From: Bifidobacterium sp. WK041_4_12
GTDB lineage: Bacteria > Actinomycetota > Actinomycetes > Actinomycetales > Bifidobacteriaceae
Direction of reading: 5' to 3'
NCBI RefSeq assembly: GCF_041080795.1
Contig: NZ_CP129674.1
Span: 1-64,000 of the forward strand
Length of the DNA: 64,000 nucleotides
The notes beneath the pieces are model-generated. The model did not search any database, was not told the origin of the DNA, and was given only the letters and a program-made list of their open reading frames with translations. Numbering within the stretch: the stretch's first letter is position 1; every line of letters begins with the position of its first letter. A program made the translations under genes and the position numbers. Below are positions 39,876 to 48,814 of this stretch, in pieces.

Positions 39876-42107
39876 GTGGAATCATTCACTCTGATACTGT
39901 GCATCATCGGCGCAGTGCTCGTGTCTTCTTTCATAAGTCGCTTCATTCCTCGTATTTCAACGCCTCTTGTTCAGATTCTTCTTGGCGCGCTCATGACAGT
40001 GCTGCCGATTGTGCCCAGCACGAATCTTGATCCTGAATTGTTCATGGTGCTCTTTATTGCACCGTTGCTGTATTACGAAGCTCACAGCATCAACAAGCAG
40101 GCATTGCTGAAGAATCTTCGACTTTCCCTTTCGCTTGCCATCGGACTTGCCTCGGTGACGATGCTTGCCGTCGGCTACAGTCTGCATGGAGCCTGGCTGT
40201 CGATACCGCTTGCCGCAGCCTTTGCTCTGGGTGCGGCGCTCGGTCCGACCGATGCCGTTGCGGTGTCTTCAATCGGCAGAGTTGCAAACCTCAGCGAACG
40301 TCAACGCTCGATTCTCAATGGCGAATCGTTGTTCAACGATGCGACCGGCGTCATCGGCTTCCAGTTTGCCATCTATGCTGCGTCGACCGGCTCGTTCTCT
40401 GCCGTTGGTGCCGTAAGCCAATTTCTCTTCTCGTTCATAGGTGGCATAGCGGTTGGAGCCGTGGCTGGGTTGCTGATGAACTGGGTGTTTGAGACCAGCA
40501 GACACTTGGGTTGGGAAACCACGACGACCCGCATCTTGCTGGAAATCTTTTTCCCATTCCTGTTATATCTGATTGCCGAACATGTGCTTCATATCTCAGG
40601 AGTACTTGCCGTGGTGACGGGAGGACTGCTTGCCCGATTCGACACCAGCGGCATTGGGCCGAATGTTTCTCGAACGAATATCGTGTCATCGAGTGTGTGG
40701 ACAGTTCTCTCCTTCAGTTTGAATGGCGCTGTCTTTGTATTGCTCGGCATGCTCCTGCCGAATGCTATGATGTCCAGCTGGTCGGATGACAACATCAGCC
40801 ACGGCTTGCTCATTGAGATCATTGTCCTGGTCTCGCTCGTGGTGATCCTCATGCGTTTCATCTGGATCTCCGCGATGCTTGCCTTCACCAAGGATATGGT
40901 TACCGGCGAGCGCAGACCGATGAGCCTTGAGCGTTGGCGGTCCGCTGCGATTATGACCTTCGGCGGGCCCAAAGGCACCATTACGCTTTCACTGGCACTT
41001 ACGATTCCTTACACGGTCCGTTCAGGAGCATGGTTCCCCATGCGCGATGAGCTTATCTTCATTGCGGCAGGCGTCATCATCGTGACGCTGCTGCTGGCCA
41101 ATTTTGCCCTTCAGGCCCTCGCTCCTCCAAATACCCAAGGGGTTTCGACAAAATTCGTGGAAGCCGTTCTTGAGGTTCTGCGTCGAACCATCGAGCGACT
41201 CTCCGAGCATGACACTCCGGAGAATCATCATGCCCTGCGCATGGTGCTTTCCTCCTATAATCAGCGCATCGCGCGCCTTAAATCGCAGATCGGGCAGCAT
41301 GATTCCAAAGAATTGGAACGTTTGCAGATCATCGTTCTGAACTGGGAACGCGATTATATTGAAACCCGAATCACCATTATCGAGCAGGAAATCATCGACT
41401 TCAACGCTTCGCACGGTGACGAAAGCGAAGAACTCGCTGCGATGGATTCCGACGACACAGGCAATATGCCCGTCACCTCGCCTGACAACATGAGTGAGAA
41501 GGCACTAGAAGACACGCCTGAACTCTCTGATGAACGCAAATCCTGGCAGAATTCCAAAATCGTTTCTCAACTTACGCCACTGCAGCGCTTCGAATCGGAG
41601 CGTCAGGCAGCAGAACGCATTCTCGTGCATATCTCTCGTACATTAAGCCACATCTCAGAAGCGAGCGAGATGCGCTGGAGACTGCGGTCTCTACGCCGTC
41701 GCACGCATAATCTGGCAAAGGGCATCGAAAGCCGCGTACGCCATTCCACGCCGCTGGTCAGCGATGACACCATCTATGCAGTATCTCGACGACTGCATCT
41801 CGATTTGAATCGCTACGTGATCGAGAAGCTGTATGCCGAACTTGCAAAACCGGATTTCAACACTGAAGACGTGCTATCGGTGATCATTGAGCATCAGCGT
41901 GCGGAAACCGCTCTGCGCGCGCGCCCCTCGGTAAATGAATCGGCTCATGTGCTCAATGGCATTCAAGAAATCAAGCGCGAAGGCTATGCAATCGAACTCG
42001 AAGTGATTCAGAATATGTTCGAATCGGGCGACATCACCCGTGCCGAAGCACGCCAGCTCAGAAGAAATGTCTATGTCATGCAGGTTGATGCCGATTCCAA
42101 CCTCTGA
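39876..42107 (+). CDS. CPA1 family Na+/H+ antiporter
   Basis: This protein (743 residues) exchanges sodium (or potassium) for protons. The first 420 residues hold about 12 membrane spans, with GPTDAVAVS and NGESLFNDATG, the ion-binding motifs of NhaP/NHE-like exchangers. A cytoplasmic tail of about 300 residues follows, rich in charged residues and probably helical, much longer than in many bacterial relatives and possibly regulatory. The start is GTG at 39,876 with AGGAG six bases upstream. Confidence 0.92.
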   Translation: MESFTLILCIIGAVLVSSFISRFIPRISTPLVQILLGALMTVLPIVPSTNLDPELFMVLFIAPLLYYEAHSINKQALLKNLRLSLSLAIGLASVTMLAVGYSLHGAWLSIPLAAAFALGAALGPTDAVAVSSIGRVANLSERQRSILNGESLFNDATGVIGFQFAIYAASTGSFSAVGAVSQFLFSFIGGIAVGAVAGLLMNWVFETSRHLGWETTTTRILLEIFFPFLLYLIAEHVLHISGVLAVVTGGLLARFDTSGIGPNVSRTNIVSSSVWTVLSFSLNGAVFVLLGMLLPNAMMSSWSDDNISHGLLIEIIVLVSLVVILMRFIWISAMLAFTKDMVTGERRPMSLERWRSAAIMTFGGPKGTITLSLALTIPYTVRSGAWFPMRDELIFIAAGVIIVTLLLANFALQALAPPNTQGVSTKFVEAVLEVLRRTIERLSEHDTPENHHALRMVLSSYNQRIARLKSQIGQHDSKELERLQIIVLNWERDYIETRITIIEQEIIDFNASHGDESEELAAMDSDDTGNMPVTSPDNMSEKALEDTPELSDERKSWQNSKIVSQLTPLQRFESERQAAERILVHISRTLSHISEASEMRWRLRSLRRRTHNLAKGIESRVRHSTPLVSDDTIYAVSRRLHLDLNRYVIEKLYAELAKPDFNTEDVLSVIIEHQRAETALRARPSVNESAHVLNGIQEIKREGYAIELEVIQNMFESGDITRAEARQLRRNVYVMQVDADSNL

Positions 42108-42128
42108 CGCATATGAGCTTCGGCAGCG

Positions 42129-42920
42129 TTACATCACTCCCGAAGCGATGTTATTGTCACTGAGCCATTGACGAATGTCGTTGAATTCATCCAGACTCAC
42201 GGCATGGTCCAAACCGGAGTATCCGCGGGATTTCAACCATGTGTGCTCCTCAAGCCACGCGGCCATACCAAAAATCTCATATTTGGGAATGACATTGTCC
42301 GCTTTGCCATAGCCGTAGAATACCGGAATCTCGAGGGCAGCAAGTCGATCATCGGCAGGAGATGTGGCGGCAATGACTTTCGGTGCGAGAAAGCCGGACA
42401 AGCTCACCGCTGCACGATACCGTTCGGGATGCACGCGAAGCAGGTGAACAGCGAGAACACCGCCCTGAGAGAAGCCGAGGGGAACGACTTCACGTTCCGC
42501 AGCGATATTCGATTCGACCCACTGATCTATGGCTTGCGAGGCTGCGTACGCATCACGATCAAGCTGGGCTCCCGTGGGAACGCAATCATGGAACCATGTA
42601 TAGCCCCCAGAACCGAACTGACCGAATTGCTGGGGCATGTTCAGGGGTGCACGAAGCCCGATGTAATCATTGAAAGGTGCGATATATTGCATCAGATCAG
42701 CCAGATCCTGCTCATTCGAACCCCAGCCATGCAGCAGCAGGAATAACGGTTTGGCGGGATTGGCCTGGGCGTTCCTATTCGAATACAGCGCATGGGAAAT
42801 CTGCAGCGGATCGCCGAAATGACCCGGAATAACCGTTGACGCCTCTCCAATAAGAGCATTCATGTCAGAAGCGGCCGCTGTGTCGCCCTGCCTGTCGTCA
42901 TCACGCGTATTTTCACTCAT
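42129..42920 (-). CDS. alpha/beta hydrolase (phospholipase/carboxylesterase family)
   Basis: This serine hydrolase has 263 residues. The oxyanion segment is LLLHGWGSNEQDL, the nucleophile elbow is GFSQGG (Ser near 150), the acid is in YGKADNVIP (about 207), and the His is in LDHAVSLDEF (about 238). This is the arrangement of the YpfH/carboxylesterase group. No signal peptide is seen. ATG at 42,920 has AAGG eight bases upstream. It is convergent with the antiporter gene, 21 bases away. The substrate is unknown. Confidence 0.88.
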   Translation of the reverse strand: MSENTRDDDRQGDTAAASDMNALIGEASTVIPGHFGDPLQISHALYSNRNAQANPAKPLFLLLHGWGSNEQDLADLMQYIAPFNDYIGLRAPLNMPQQFGQFGSGGYTWFHDCVPTGAQLDRDAYAASQAIDQWVESNIAAEREVVPLGFSQGGVLAVHLLRVHPERYRAAVSLSGFLAPKVIAATSPADDRLAALEIPVFYGYGKADNVIPKYEIFGMAAWLEEHTWLKSRGYSGLDHAVSLDEFNDIRQWLSDNNIASGVM

Positions 42921-43068
42921 ATTGCACACCTTAGCGGCTTTAGTTTACTGTGCAATGACATGGTGCAGCTTTCAGGCAGCACAGGCGTCAATCGGCCATG
43001 CGCAGGTCAGTTAATCAACGAATGAATTATGTGATTCACATTGTTCACTCAGCAGCTCATTCAACTGT

Positions 43069-43866
43069 TCATTCAATAGTGTCGATGGTGCCACCCCATG
43101 ATTTCTGCAATTTTTCAATATTGGCCTTCTCACCAAACACAAGCCACGTCTTTCCATTCAGGGTGCGCCAATCACCCTGAGCCTCGCTGTTATTCGAATG
43201 CTCCTCAAGCATGTCGGAAATCTTTGAGTTGACCGCTCCTCGTTCAAAGCTGGCCATGGTCGGATTTTCAAAGGTGACATATGCCATTCGTGGTTCTTTG
43301 CAAAGCTCTGCGAGCGACAGCCCCGGGTATGAGCTCGTGCCCAATGACTCCCAGCCTCCGGTGCACGTCCCAACCGAGCTTTCTATGCCCTTGCGCATCG
43401 TCTTGCTGCTTGAAACGGGAGCATTCTCGGAGACCTTGGGCTGTATCACACCTTGAGGGAACAGATTACCAATCAACAGACCACAGACAGTGATCAGCAG
43501 AGCCAGCACGATTGCGATAATGCCCCACGTGCCTTTTCGTCCCCCTTGCCTTGCCCGCCTGTGTGAAATCTTGGCGGCAATAACGAAGATCAAGGCAAGA
43601 ACGCTGAAAACGAACGACCCTGCTTCAAGAATTGGCATAGACAGCGAATCGCTGAACTTAAGAGATGCTGGCGCTATGGTTCTCGTGATGAAGAATACAG
43701 AGAGGATGACTGCTATAAGCCCGAGGATGGCAGCGATTGCGCTTAACACCGATGCACCTCGTGAACGAGGCGGTTCAGGCTCATACTCCGGCCCAACTTC
43801 GCTGTAGGCATATTGCCGTTCTTGCGACGCACCGCTTTCAACAGTTCCATCTTGTTCGTATGCCAT
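43069..43866 (-). CDS. hypothetical membrane protein, DUF4190-like
   Basis: The protein has 265 residues. A proline- and glutamate-rich N-terminal tail of about 35 residues is followed by three or four hydrophobic spans (about 38-60, 78-97, 112-135), a layout resembling DUF4190-type proteins. An extracytoplasmic domain of about 120 residues follows with two cysteines (GTCTGG and LAELCKEPR) that could form a disulfide. ATG at 43,866 has GGGAGA upstream. The function is unknown. Its 445-base upstream region holds a terminator and leader ORF. Confidence 0.75.
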   Translation of the reverse strand: MAYEQDGTVESGASQERQYAYSEVGPEYEPEPPRSRGASVLSAIAAILGLIAVILSVFFITRTIAPASLKFSDSLSMPILEAGSFVFSVLALIFVIAAKISHRRARQGGRKGTWGIIAIVLALLITVCGLLIGNLFPQGVIQPKVSENAPVSSSKTMRKGIESSVGTCTGGWESLGTSSYPGLSLAELCKEPRMAYVTFENPTMASFERGAVNSKISDMLEEHSNNSEAQGDWRTLNGKTWLVFGEKANIEKLQKSWGGTIDTIE

Positions 43867-43986
43867 CTGCTCTCCCGCCATCTCGTTGGGCCACATCATA
43901 CATCGACTCAATACATCGACTCATTCAAAACTTTACGTCATTAAGCTGCTACGGAGGAACAATCCTCTGGCCGCAATGCTGATCCG

Positions 43987-44018
43987 AAAAGCAAAAACCC
44001 GGCGGGGTGACCGCCGGG
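43987..44018 (-). terminator. strong Rho-independent terminator without an upstream gene
   Basis: CCCGGCGG (44,011-44,018 on the reverse strand) pairs perfectly with 43,998-44,005 around five bases and is followed by TTTTTGCTTTT. It reads on the reverse strand, where no protein gene lies upstream for several kilobases. Confidence 0.85.
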
Positions 44019-44048
44019 AAGAAAGGAGAGAGAAGAAGAGTTCAATTA

Positions 44049-44087
44049 TCAGGAGAAAAAATCTCTTGCTCGATGAGTTGCTGCCAT
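44049..44087 (-). CDS. putative 12-residue leader peptide
   Basis: The reading frame MAATHRARDFFS ends in a double stop (TGA TAA) about 30 bases before the terminator stem. A second ATG four bases upstream (44,091) opens another frame that runs through the hairpin with a Phe/Leu/Ile-rich stretch. A TATACC box lies five bases before that ATG, so a transcript would be nearly leaderless. There is no ribosome binding site. This is a suggestion only. Confidence 0.25.
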   Translation of the reverse strand: MAATHRARDFFS

Positions 44088-44310
44088 CCATCGATAGGTA
44101 TAACTTAATCATCCCGACCTTGGCAGAATCATAATGAAAGCTGAGAATTCTCTATGATTTGCAGTCACTGTGATACAGCACTTCGAAATCAGGTCTCGAC
44201 ACCGGCCACGCAAGAGGTTTAGCTTCCGGTTTATTCTGGTTGTGGAATGGTGGGGGATCTTTAGCGCGACGGCGAAAAGGAAAGCATTACCGCAAGAGAA
44301 AAGGACAGGT

Positions 44311-45039
44311 ATGGCAGACAGCATACAGACGGTCAATTCGATTATTCTTGTTCGTCACGGTCGCACGGGTTTCAATGCACAGCACAGGCTTCAAGGTCAA
44401 ATCGAGCAGCCCCTCGATGAGGACGGCCTCTGGCAGGTAGCGCAGACCGCCCGTGCGTTGCACACGCTCTATGTTGAACATGCCCAGGAGGTGCCGAAAC
44501 AGCTGGTTGTCAGCTCCGACCTCAACCGCGCACTCGATACTGCCCACCAATTCGCAGATCCACTCAAACTTGAGGTACATACCGATCCAGCTTTTCGTGA
44601 ACGCAGCTATGGAGATTGGGAAGGGATGTCCCGAGAAGAGATCCAGTCGAAATGGCCTGAGGACTTCACGCTCTGGCAGCATCTAGAGGGCGGTGAGCTG
44701 AAGCATCACGCCGAACCGCTCGAAGATGTTGGACAACGCGGTGCCGCCGCACTGCAGCATTGGGCTACTTCGGCAGGAGCAGATACGAATCTATTCATCT
44801 TCGCCCATGGGACATTGATAGAAACCTTGCTGCACACGGTTTTGGACATTCATAGCACCCCTCCATGCACGTCCCTGGTTGGCATGAGGAATGCGCATTG
44901 GGCACGATTGGTACCGTTGCATTATTACAACGGCGATGACGAGCAGCTGAAATGGCGACTGTCTGAATACAACCGCGGACCGGCCATAGCATCTACAGGC
45001 GATTGGCGCGATGTCACACCACTGAAGGCAGCGATCTGA
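44311..45039 (+). CDS. histidine phosphatase family protein
   Basis: This phosphoglycerate-mutase-like phosphatase (242 residues) has the catalytic LVRHGRTGFN (His16), a second arginine in SSDLNRALDTA, FRERSYGDWEGMS and the second histidine in IFAHGTLIETLL. It probably acts on a small phosphorylated metabolite. ATG at 44,311 has AAGGAC six bases upstream; the longer frame to 44,170 shows no family similarity. Confidence 0.9.
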   Translation: MADSIQTVNSIILVRHGRTGFNAQHRLQGQIEQPLDEDGLWQVAQTARALHTLYVEHAQEVPKQLVVSSDLNRALDTAHQFADPLKLEVHTDPAFRERSYGDWEGMSREEIQSKWPEDFTLWQHLEGGELKHHAEPLEDVGQRGAAALQHWATSAGADTNLFIFAHGTLIETLLHTVLDIHSTPPCTSLVGMRNAHWARLVPLHYYNGDDEQLKWRLSEYNRGPAIASTGDWRDVTPLKAAI

Positions 45040-45059
45040 CCTTTTGCATATTTCCAACA

Positions 45060-46433
45060 ATGAAAACCCTACGATCAATAGATAGCACCATGCACATTGC
45101 TTCACATGACCAGTCACATGCAGGAACAACCACAGGCTCGGACTCAGACTCAACATCATCGGCATCGCAGAAGTCAGCATCCCGGCAGAGAATCTTCATG
45201 CTTGTCATATCAACCCTCGTTCTTGGCATAGTGGCGGGAATATCTTCAGGACTCTTGTCGGTATTGCTCAAGATCGTCGAGCATTACTTCCTCGGCTTCC
45301 TTGAGGATTCCTCAATGCCTGGCGCATTCAACGTCAACCGTTGGCGAAGATTCATCTCGCTGACCGTTGGTGGCATTGTGGCTGCTTGTATATGGTGGCT
45401 TCTGCGCAATAAGGCCAAACGTGTGCCCTCGGTCAAGAAGGCTGTCAAAGGTGCGGATATGCCAGTCTGGCAGACCATCGTGCATGTGGTCACACAGATA
45501 TTTCTCGTAGGAACCGGTGGATCAGTCGGTCGAGAAGTCGCACCACGAGAAGCTGGAGCACTGTTCGGCGGTCTTTGGTTCCGACTGGCACACAGATGGG
45601 GACTACCACGCGAAGATCGTGAGCTGCTTGTCGCAGCGGCTGCAGGAGCAGGATTCGCTGGAGTCTATATTTCTCCTTTGACGGGTGCTCTCTTCAGCGT
45701 TGAAATCCTGCTGAAGCGAGTGAACGCAGAAACCATCACGGTCAGTCTGGCAATGTCATCGATTGCTTCGTATGTCGGAGGACTGATCCATGGCACCGAG
45801 GCATATTATGCCGTGCCAGATTCGCCATTCTCGTGGCAAATCCTCGCATTCTCCATCGTTGCATCTCCTCTGATAGGCATTGCCGGGGGCTACTTCTCCC
45901 GTGCATCCTCTTGGGCAGAAACGAAAAAAACCACGGGTAACCACATTCTGTGGCAACTGCCGCTGGTAGCACTGCTGACCGGAGTCGTGGCACTCTGGGG
46001 GCCGCAGGTCATGGGCAATGGAAGAGCCCTTGCCCAGACAGCGATGAACTATTCGGCAGAGAACTCAGGACTGACAGTTGTCATAGCCTTGGCTGTTCTC
46101 GCCTGTGCAAAGGCTCTGCTGACCACATTCACACTCAAGGCTGGCGCTTCAGGCGGCACACTGACGCCTTCCATCGGCATAGGCGCAGCGCTTGGGGCCA
46201 TACTCGGCATTGCTTGGAATTACTGCATTCCTGGCACACCACTGTGGCAGTGCGCAATGGTGGGTGCCGTCGCACTGCTTTCGGCCTCGCAGCGCGCTCC
46301 ATTGATGGCCATGATGATGCTGATGGAAGTGAGCCATCTTCCGATTGTGGCTCTTGGTCCACTCGGCATGGCAACCAGCCTCGGTGTGGCAACTTCCAAT
46401 CTGGCCAAGACCATCGCACGCCGCAACAAGTAA
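45060..46433 (+). CDS. ClC family chloride channel or exchanger
   Basis: This polytopic protein (457 residues from this start) has about ten membrane helices. The second ClC motif reads GGSVGREVAPREAG, keeping the gating-type Glu after Gly-Arg but differing from the common GREGPT; the third region is GVYISPLTGALFSVEIL; near the end is ASGGTLTPSIGIGAALGA. There are no CBS domains. The start is uncertain: ATG at 45,060 or 45,090 both lack ribosome binding sites, and the frame extends back into the phosphatase gene. Confidence 0.88.
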   Translation: MKTLRSIDSTMHIASHDQSHAGTTTGSDSDSTSSASQKSASRQRIFMLVISTLVLGIVAGISSGLLSVLLKIVEHYFLGFLEDSSMPGAFNVNRWRRFISLTVGGIVAACIWWLLRNKAKRVPSVKKAVKGADMPVWQTIVHVVTQIFLVGTGGSVGREVAPREAGALFGGLWFRLAHRWGLPREDRELLVAAAAGAGFAGVYISPLTGALFSVEILLKRVNAETITVSLAMSSIASYVGGLIHGTEAYYAVPDSPFSWQILAFSIVASPLIGIAGGYFSRASSWAETKKTTGNHILWQLPLVALLTGVVALWGPQVMGNGRALAQTAMNYSAENSGLTVVIALAVLACAKALLTTFTLKAGASGGTLTPSIGIGAALGAILGIAWNYCIPGTPLWQCAMVGAVALLSASQRAPLMAMMMLMEVSHLPIVALGPLGMATSLGVATSNLAKTIARRNK

Positions 46434-46504
46434 CCGCAAGAGTTCTAGCGCGCAAAACAACGCTTTCACAAGGCGCGATGTGCCCTGCCCCTCAAACTGA
46501 GCTA

Positions 46505-46551
46505 GGACATGTCCGCACGTTGTCCGGGCACTGTCCGGACATGTCCGGGCA
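46505..46551. repeat. cluster of GTCCG repeats with two palindromes
   Basis: Between convergent genes lie the palindromes GGACATGTCC (46,505-46,514) and CCGGACATGTCCGG (46,535-46,548, perfect), plus direct copies of TGTCCGGGCA (46,521-46,530 and 46,542-46,551). TGTCCG occurs four times, at 46,510, 46,521, 46,533 and 46,542. It may be a regulator site or a repeated extragenic element. Confidence 0.7.
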
Positions 46552-46600
46552 ACGGTGCACGCGACAATCGATTGAAGCTTCCCAGCTATGCCAGCTTGGT

Positions 46601-47782
46601 TTACAGGCTTGTGGCGAAGGCTGAGTTTTCGGATTTTGCGGCCTGCGCGAACGCTTGCTCCAAATCTGCAAGAAGATCATGCACGTCTTCTATGCCGATG
46701 GCAAGCCGAATGAGTTCATCGCTGATGCCCAGCTTCAGACGTTCCTCTCGTGGAATCTCGAAATGTGTCATTCTACAGGGCAGCTCAGCAAGGCTCTCAA
46801 CCGCGCCAAGGCTCACTGCAAGACGGAAGACCTCAAGGCTGTTGACCACAATGCTGGGATCTACGCCGCGCTTTACCTCAAATGAAAGCACGCCACCAGC
46901 TCCACGCAGACCTTTTGACTTGAGCGAAGCCCTGCCCTCCTCATCGGCTCCCGGATAGTGCACGGCACTCACGAGCGGATGCGCGAGCAGGTAGTGGGCA
47001 ATCGTTGATGCGTTGCTCTGCTGCCGGTCCATACGCAATGCCAGTGTTTGCAGGCCTTTACGCACCGAATCGCATTCGGCAGGTGCCAGGACCCCACCGA
47101 GACGGTTCAGCGCAAAATACAGACGATGCGCAATCGATTCGCTCTTTGCCACAGCCAGGCCGGCAATAACGTCTGAATGACCGGCAAGATACTTGGTCGC
47201 CGAATGAAGCACGATGTCGGCACCCAAATCGAGTGGCTGCTGCAAATATGGCGTCACGAAGGTGTTATCCACAATGAGGATTGCATCATATCGATGAGCC
47301 AGACTAGCGAGCGCTGCAATGTCATTGACCTGCAGCAAAGGATTGGTCAGTGTTTCGACATACAGGGCCTTCGTTGGCCGGAGTCTGAGCTCGCGCTCTA
47401 CAGCGTCCAGATCCTGCGTATCGACTGGCGTGAAATCAAGTCCCCAGCGATCGAAATGCTCATGAATCTGTGAATAGGTACCACCATAGATATTCGCTCC
47501 CACGACGATACGGTCGCCTGGAGAGAACACCGATAGCGTTGCATGAATGGCTGCCAGACCGGAAGAGAACGCAAAGCCTTGGAATCCATGCTCGAGCTGA
47601 GCGATCTGTCGCTCCAGGAATTCACGAGTCGGATTGCCCGAACGGGCATAATCCCATCGTGGAGCTTCATCTACAGAGCGGAACGCATAGGTCGATGAAT
47701 TGTAGATGGGTGGATTCACGGCACCTGTCTCATTGTCGTGAATGTGGACACCGTGTACCAGTTGAGTTGCAAATTGAGCCAT
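46601..47782 (-). CDS. metB: cystathionine gamma-synthase/lyase (Cys/Met PLP family)
   Basis: This PLP enzyme (393 residues) is of the transsulfuration family. PPIYNSSTYAF and WDYARSGNPTRE are near the N-terminus; the PLP lysine is in LHSATKYLAGHSDVIAG (near residue 198); SLGAVESLAELPCRMTH is near the C-terminus. The length and motifs fit cystathionine gamma-synthase, which joins an activated homoserine to cysteine, but lyase activity cannot be excluded from sequence. Two ATG codons in a row (47,785 and 47,782) follow AAGG. A structured leader lies upstream and a second family member is at 55,252. Confidence 0.88.
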   Translation of the reverse strand: MAQFATQLVHGVHIHDNETGAVNPPIYNSSTYAFRSVDEAPRWDYARSGNPTREFLERQIAQLEHGFQGFAFSSGLAAIHATLSVFSPGDRIVVGANIYGGTYSQIHEHFDRWGLDFTPVDTQDLDAVERELRLRPTKALYVETLTNPLLQVNDIAALASLAHRYDAILIVDNTFVTPYLQQPLDLGADIVLHSATKYLAGHSDVIAGLAVAKSESIAHRLYFALNRLGGVLAPAECDSVRKGLQTLALRMDRQQSNASTIAHYLLAHPLVSAVHYPGADEEGRASLKSKGLRGAGGVLSFEVKRGVDPSIVVNSLEVFRLAVSLGAVESLAELPCRMTHFEIPREERLKLGISDELIRLAIGIEDVHDLLADLEQAFAQAAKSENSAFATSL

Positions 47783-47833
47783 CATGCTACCTTCTTGCTA
47801 TCTCTTCAATCGTCATCTTCACTCAAATGCCAA

Positions 47834-47886
47834 GCGCGTCACATCTCGGCTGATACGGCACCAAGCTATCAGCGTCCTGGACGCGC
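47834..47886 (-). promoter_or_regulatory. two-helix leader RNA upstream of metB
   Basis: On the reverse strand GCGCGTC and GACGCGC (47,880-47,886 with 47,834-47,840) enclose GCTGATA and TATCAGC (47,867-47,873 with 47,849-47,855), both perfect 7-bp helices, separated by an asymmetric internal loop of six and eight bases. It ends about 50 bases before the metB start. A TATATT box lies just upstream, near 47,895. It matches no riboswitch class that I recognise. Confidence 0.5.
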
Positions 47887-48009
47887 AGCCAAGTGCTGCA
47901 ATATACGAAAAACTTATGTGCCGTTACTGCTTGTTGAAATCTCAAAGCTCAGCGAATCCTATACGCGCCAGATTGATTGCTTCAACGGTTCCACGACACT
48001 CCGAACCAC

Positions 48010-48813
48010 TCACATATTGAATGCTGCAGCAATCTCTTGCCTGGGTCTCAGATCCACATTCGTCACCTGCACGTCATCACCAGATTGGGCAATCCAGATC
48101 ACCGCATTCGCAACGGTTTGCGGATCGATATAGTCCTGCGGCACAAATTCGATACCGAGGCGTGCGTTGATGGCGTGCAGCATCTTGGTGTTGATCTGTC
48201 CAGGGTATACAGTGCTGACGCGCACGCCGTTCGAGGACTCTTCCAACCGAAGCGTGTCTGCATATCCACGCAGGGCGTGTTTTGATGCAGCGTAGATGGA
48301 GTGGTTCGCCACTGCACGCTCACCTGCACCAGAATTGATGAAGATGACCGTCCCCTTCACTGTTCGTATGGACGGTAGCAGACCTGCTGTAAGCAGAGAA
48401 GGTGCGATGATATTCGTCTTCAATACGCTGTCCCAATCATCTGCAGTTGCCTGTGCCGCCTTCCCTACTACCGCAATGGCAGCAACGTGCACGAGCAAGT
48501 CGATTCCCGAGCTCTCCCGCGCGCTCAACTCCTGAGCCCAGGAAAGCAGATCGTCGGTCTGCAGCAGATCCAGCGTGAACGCTTCCACATCATGAATCGC
48601 ATTCAGCTGTTTCGCGTCATCATAGGCTCGCACGACTGCGAGTACACGCCAACCTTGCTGTACTAGGCTGCGTACCACGCTACTGCCGACCGAACCGCCA
48701 GCACCGGTGACGACCGCCGTTTTCTGGCGTGCGGAATCACCGGCCACACCTACTATCACCGAACGAATTGCACGATTCGCCGCGAAATTCGCCACATGCC
48801 TGTTCGTTGCCAT
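48010..48813 (-). CDS. short-chain dehydrogenase/reductase
   Basis: This SDR has 267 residues. The NAD(P) motif is TGAGGSVGSS near residue 37, preceded by an unusual polar N-terminal tail of about 30 residues; the catalytic pattern is NSGAG with YAASK (near 177-181). The start lies one base after the stop of the fused Liv ATPase and has GAGGAGG upstream, so it is translated as part of the liv operon. The substrate is unknown; co-transcription with an amino-acid-type importer suggests it acts on the imported compound. Confidence 0.88.
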   Translation of the reverse strand: MATNRHVANFAANRAIRSVIVGVAGDSARQKTAVVTGAGGSVGSSVVRSLVQQGWRVLAVVRAYDDAKQLNAIHDVEAFTLDLLQTDDLLSWAQELSARESSGIDLLVHVAAIAVVGKAAQATADDWDSVLKTNIIAPSLLTAGLLPSIRTVKGTVIFINSGAGERAVANHSIYAASKHALRGYADTLRLEESSNGVRVSTVYPGQINTKMLHAINARLGIEFVPQDYIDPQTVANAVIWIAQSGDDVQVTNVDLRPRQEIAAAFNM

Positions 48814-48814
48814 C

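Larger units (their letters stand above)
43867..44310. other. long divergent intergenic region with orphan terminator
   Basis: This 444-base interval between the reverse-strand membrane protein and the forward-strand phosphatase has no conventional gene. On the reverse strand it contains, in order, a TATACC box, a short reading frame, a strong Rho-independent terminator, and then about 120 bases to the membrane protein start. An sRNA gene or a transcription-attenuation leader are the main possibilities. Confidence 0.55.
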
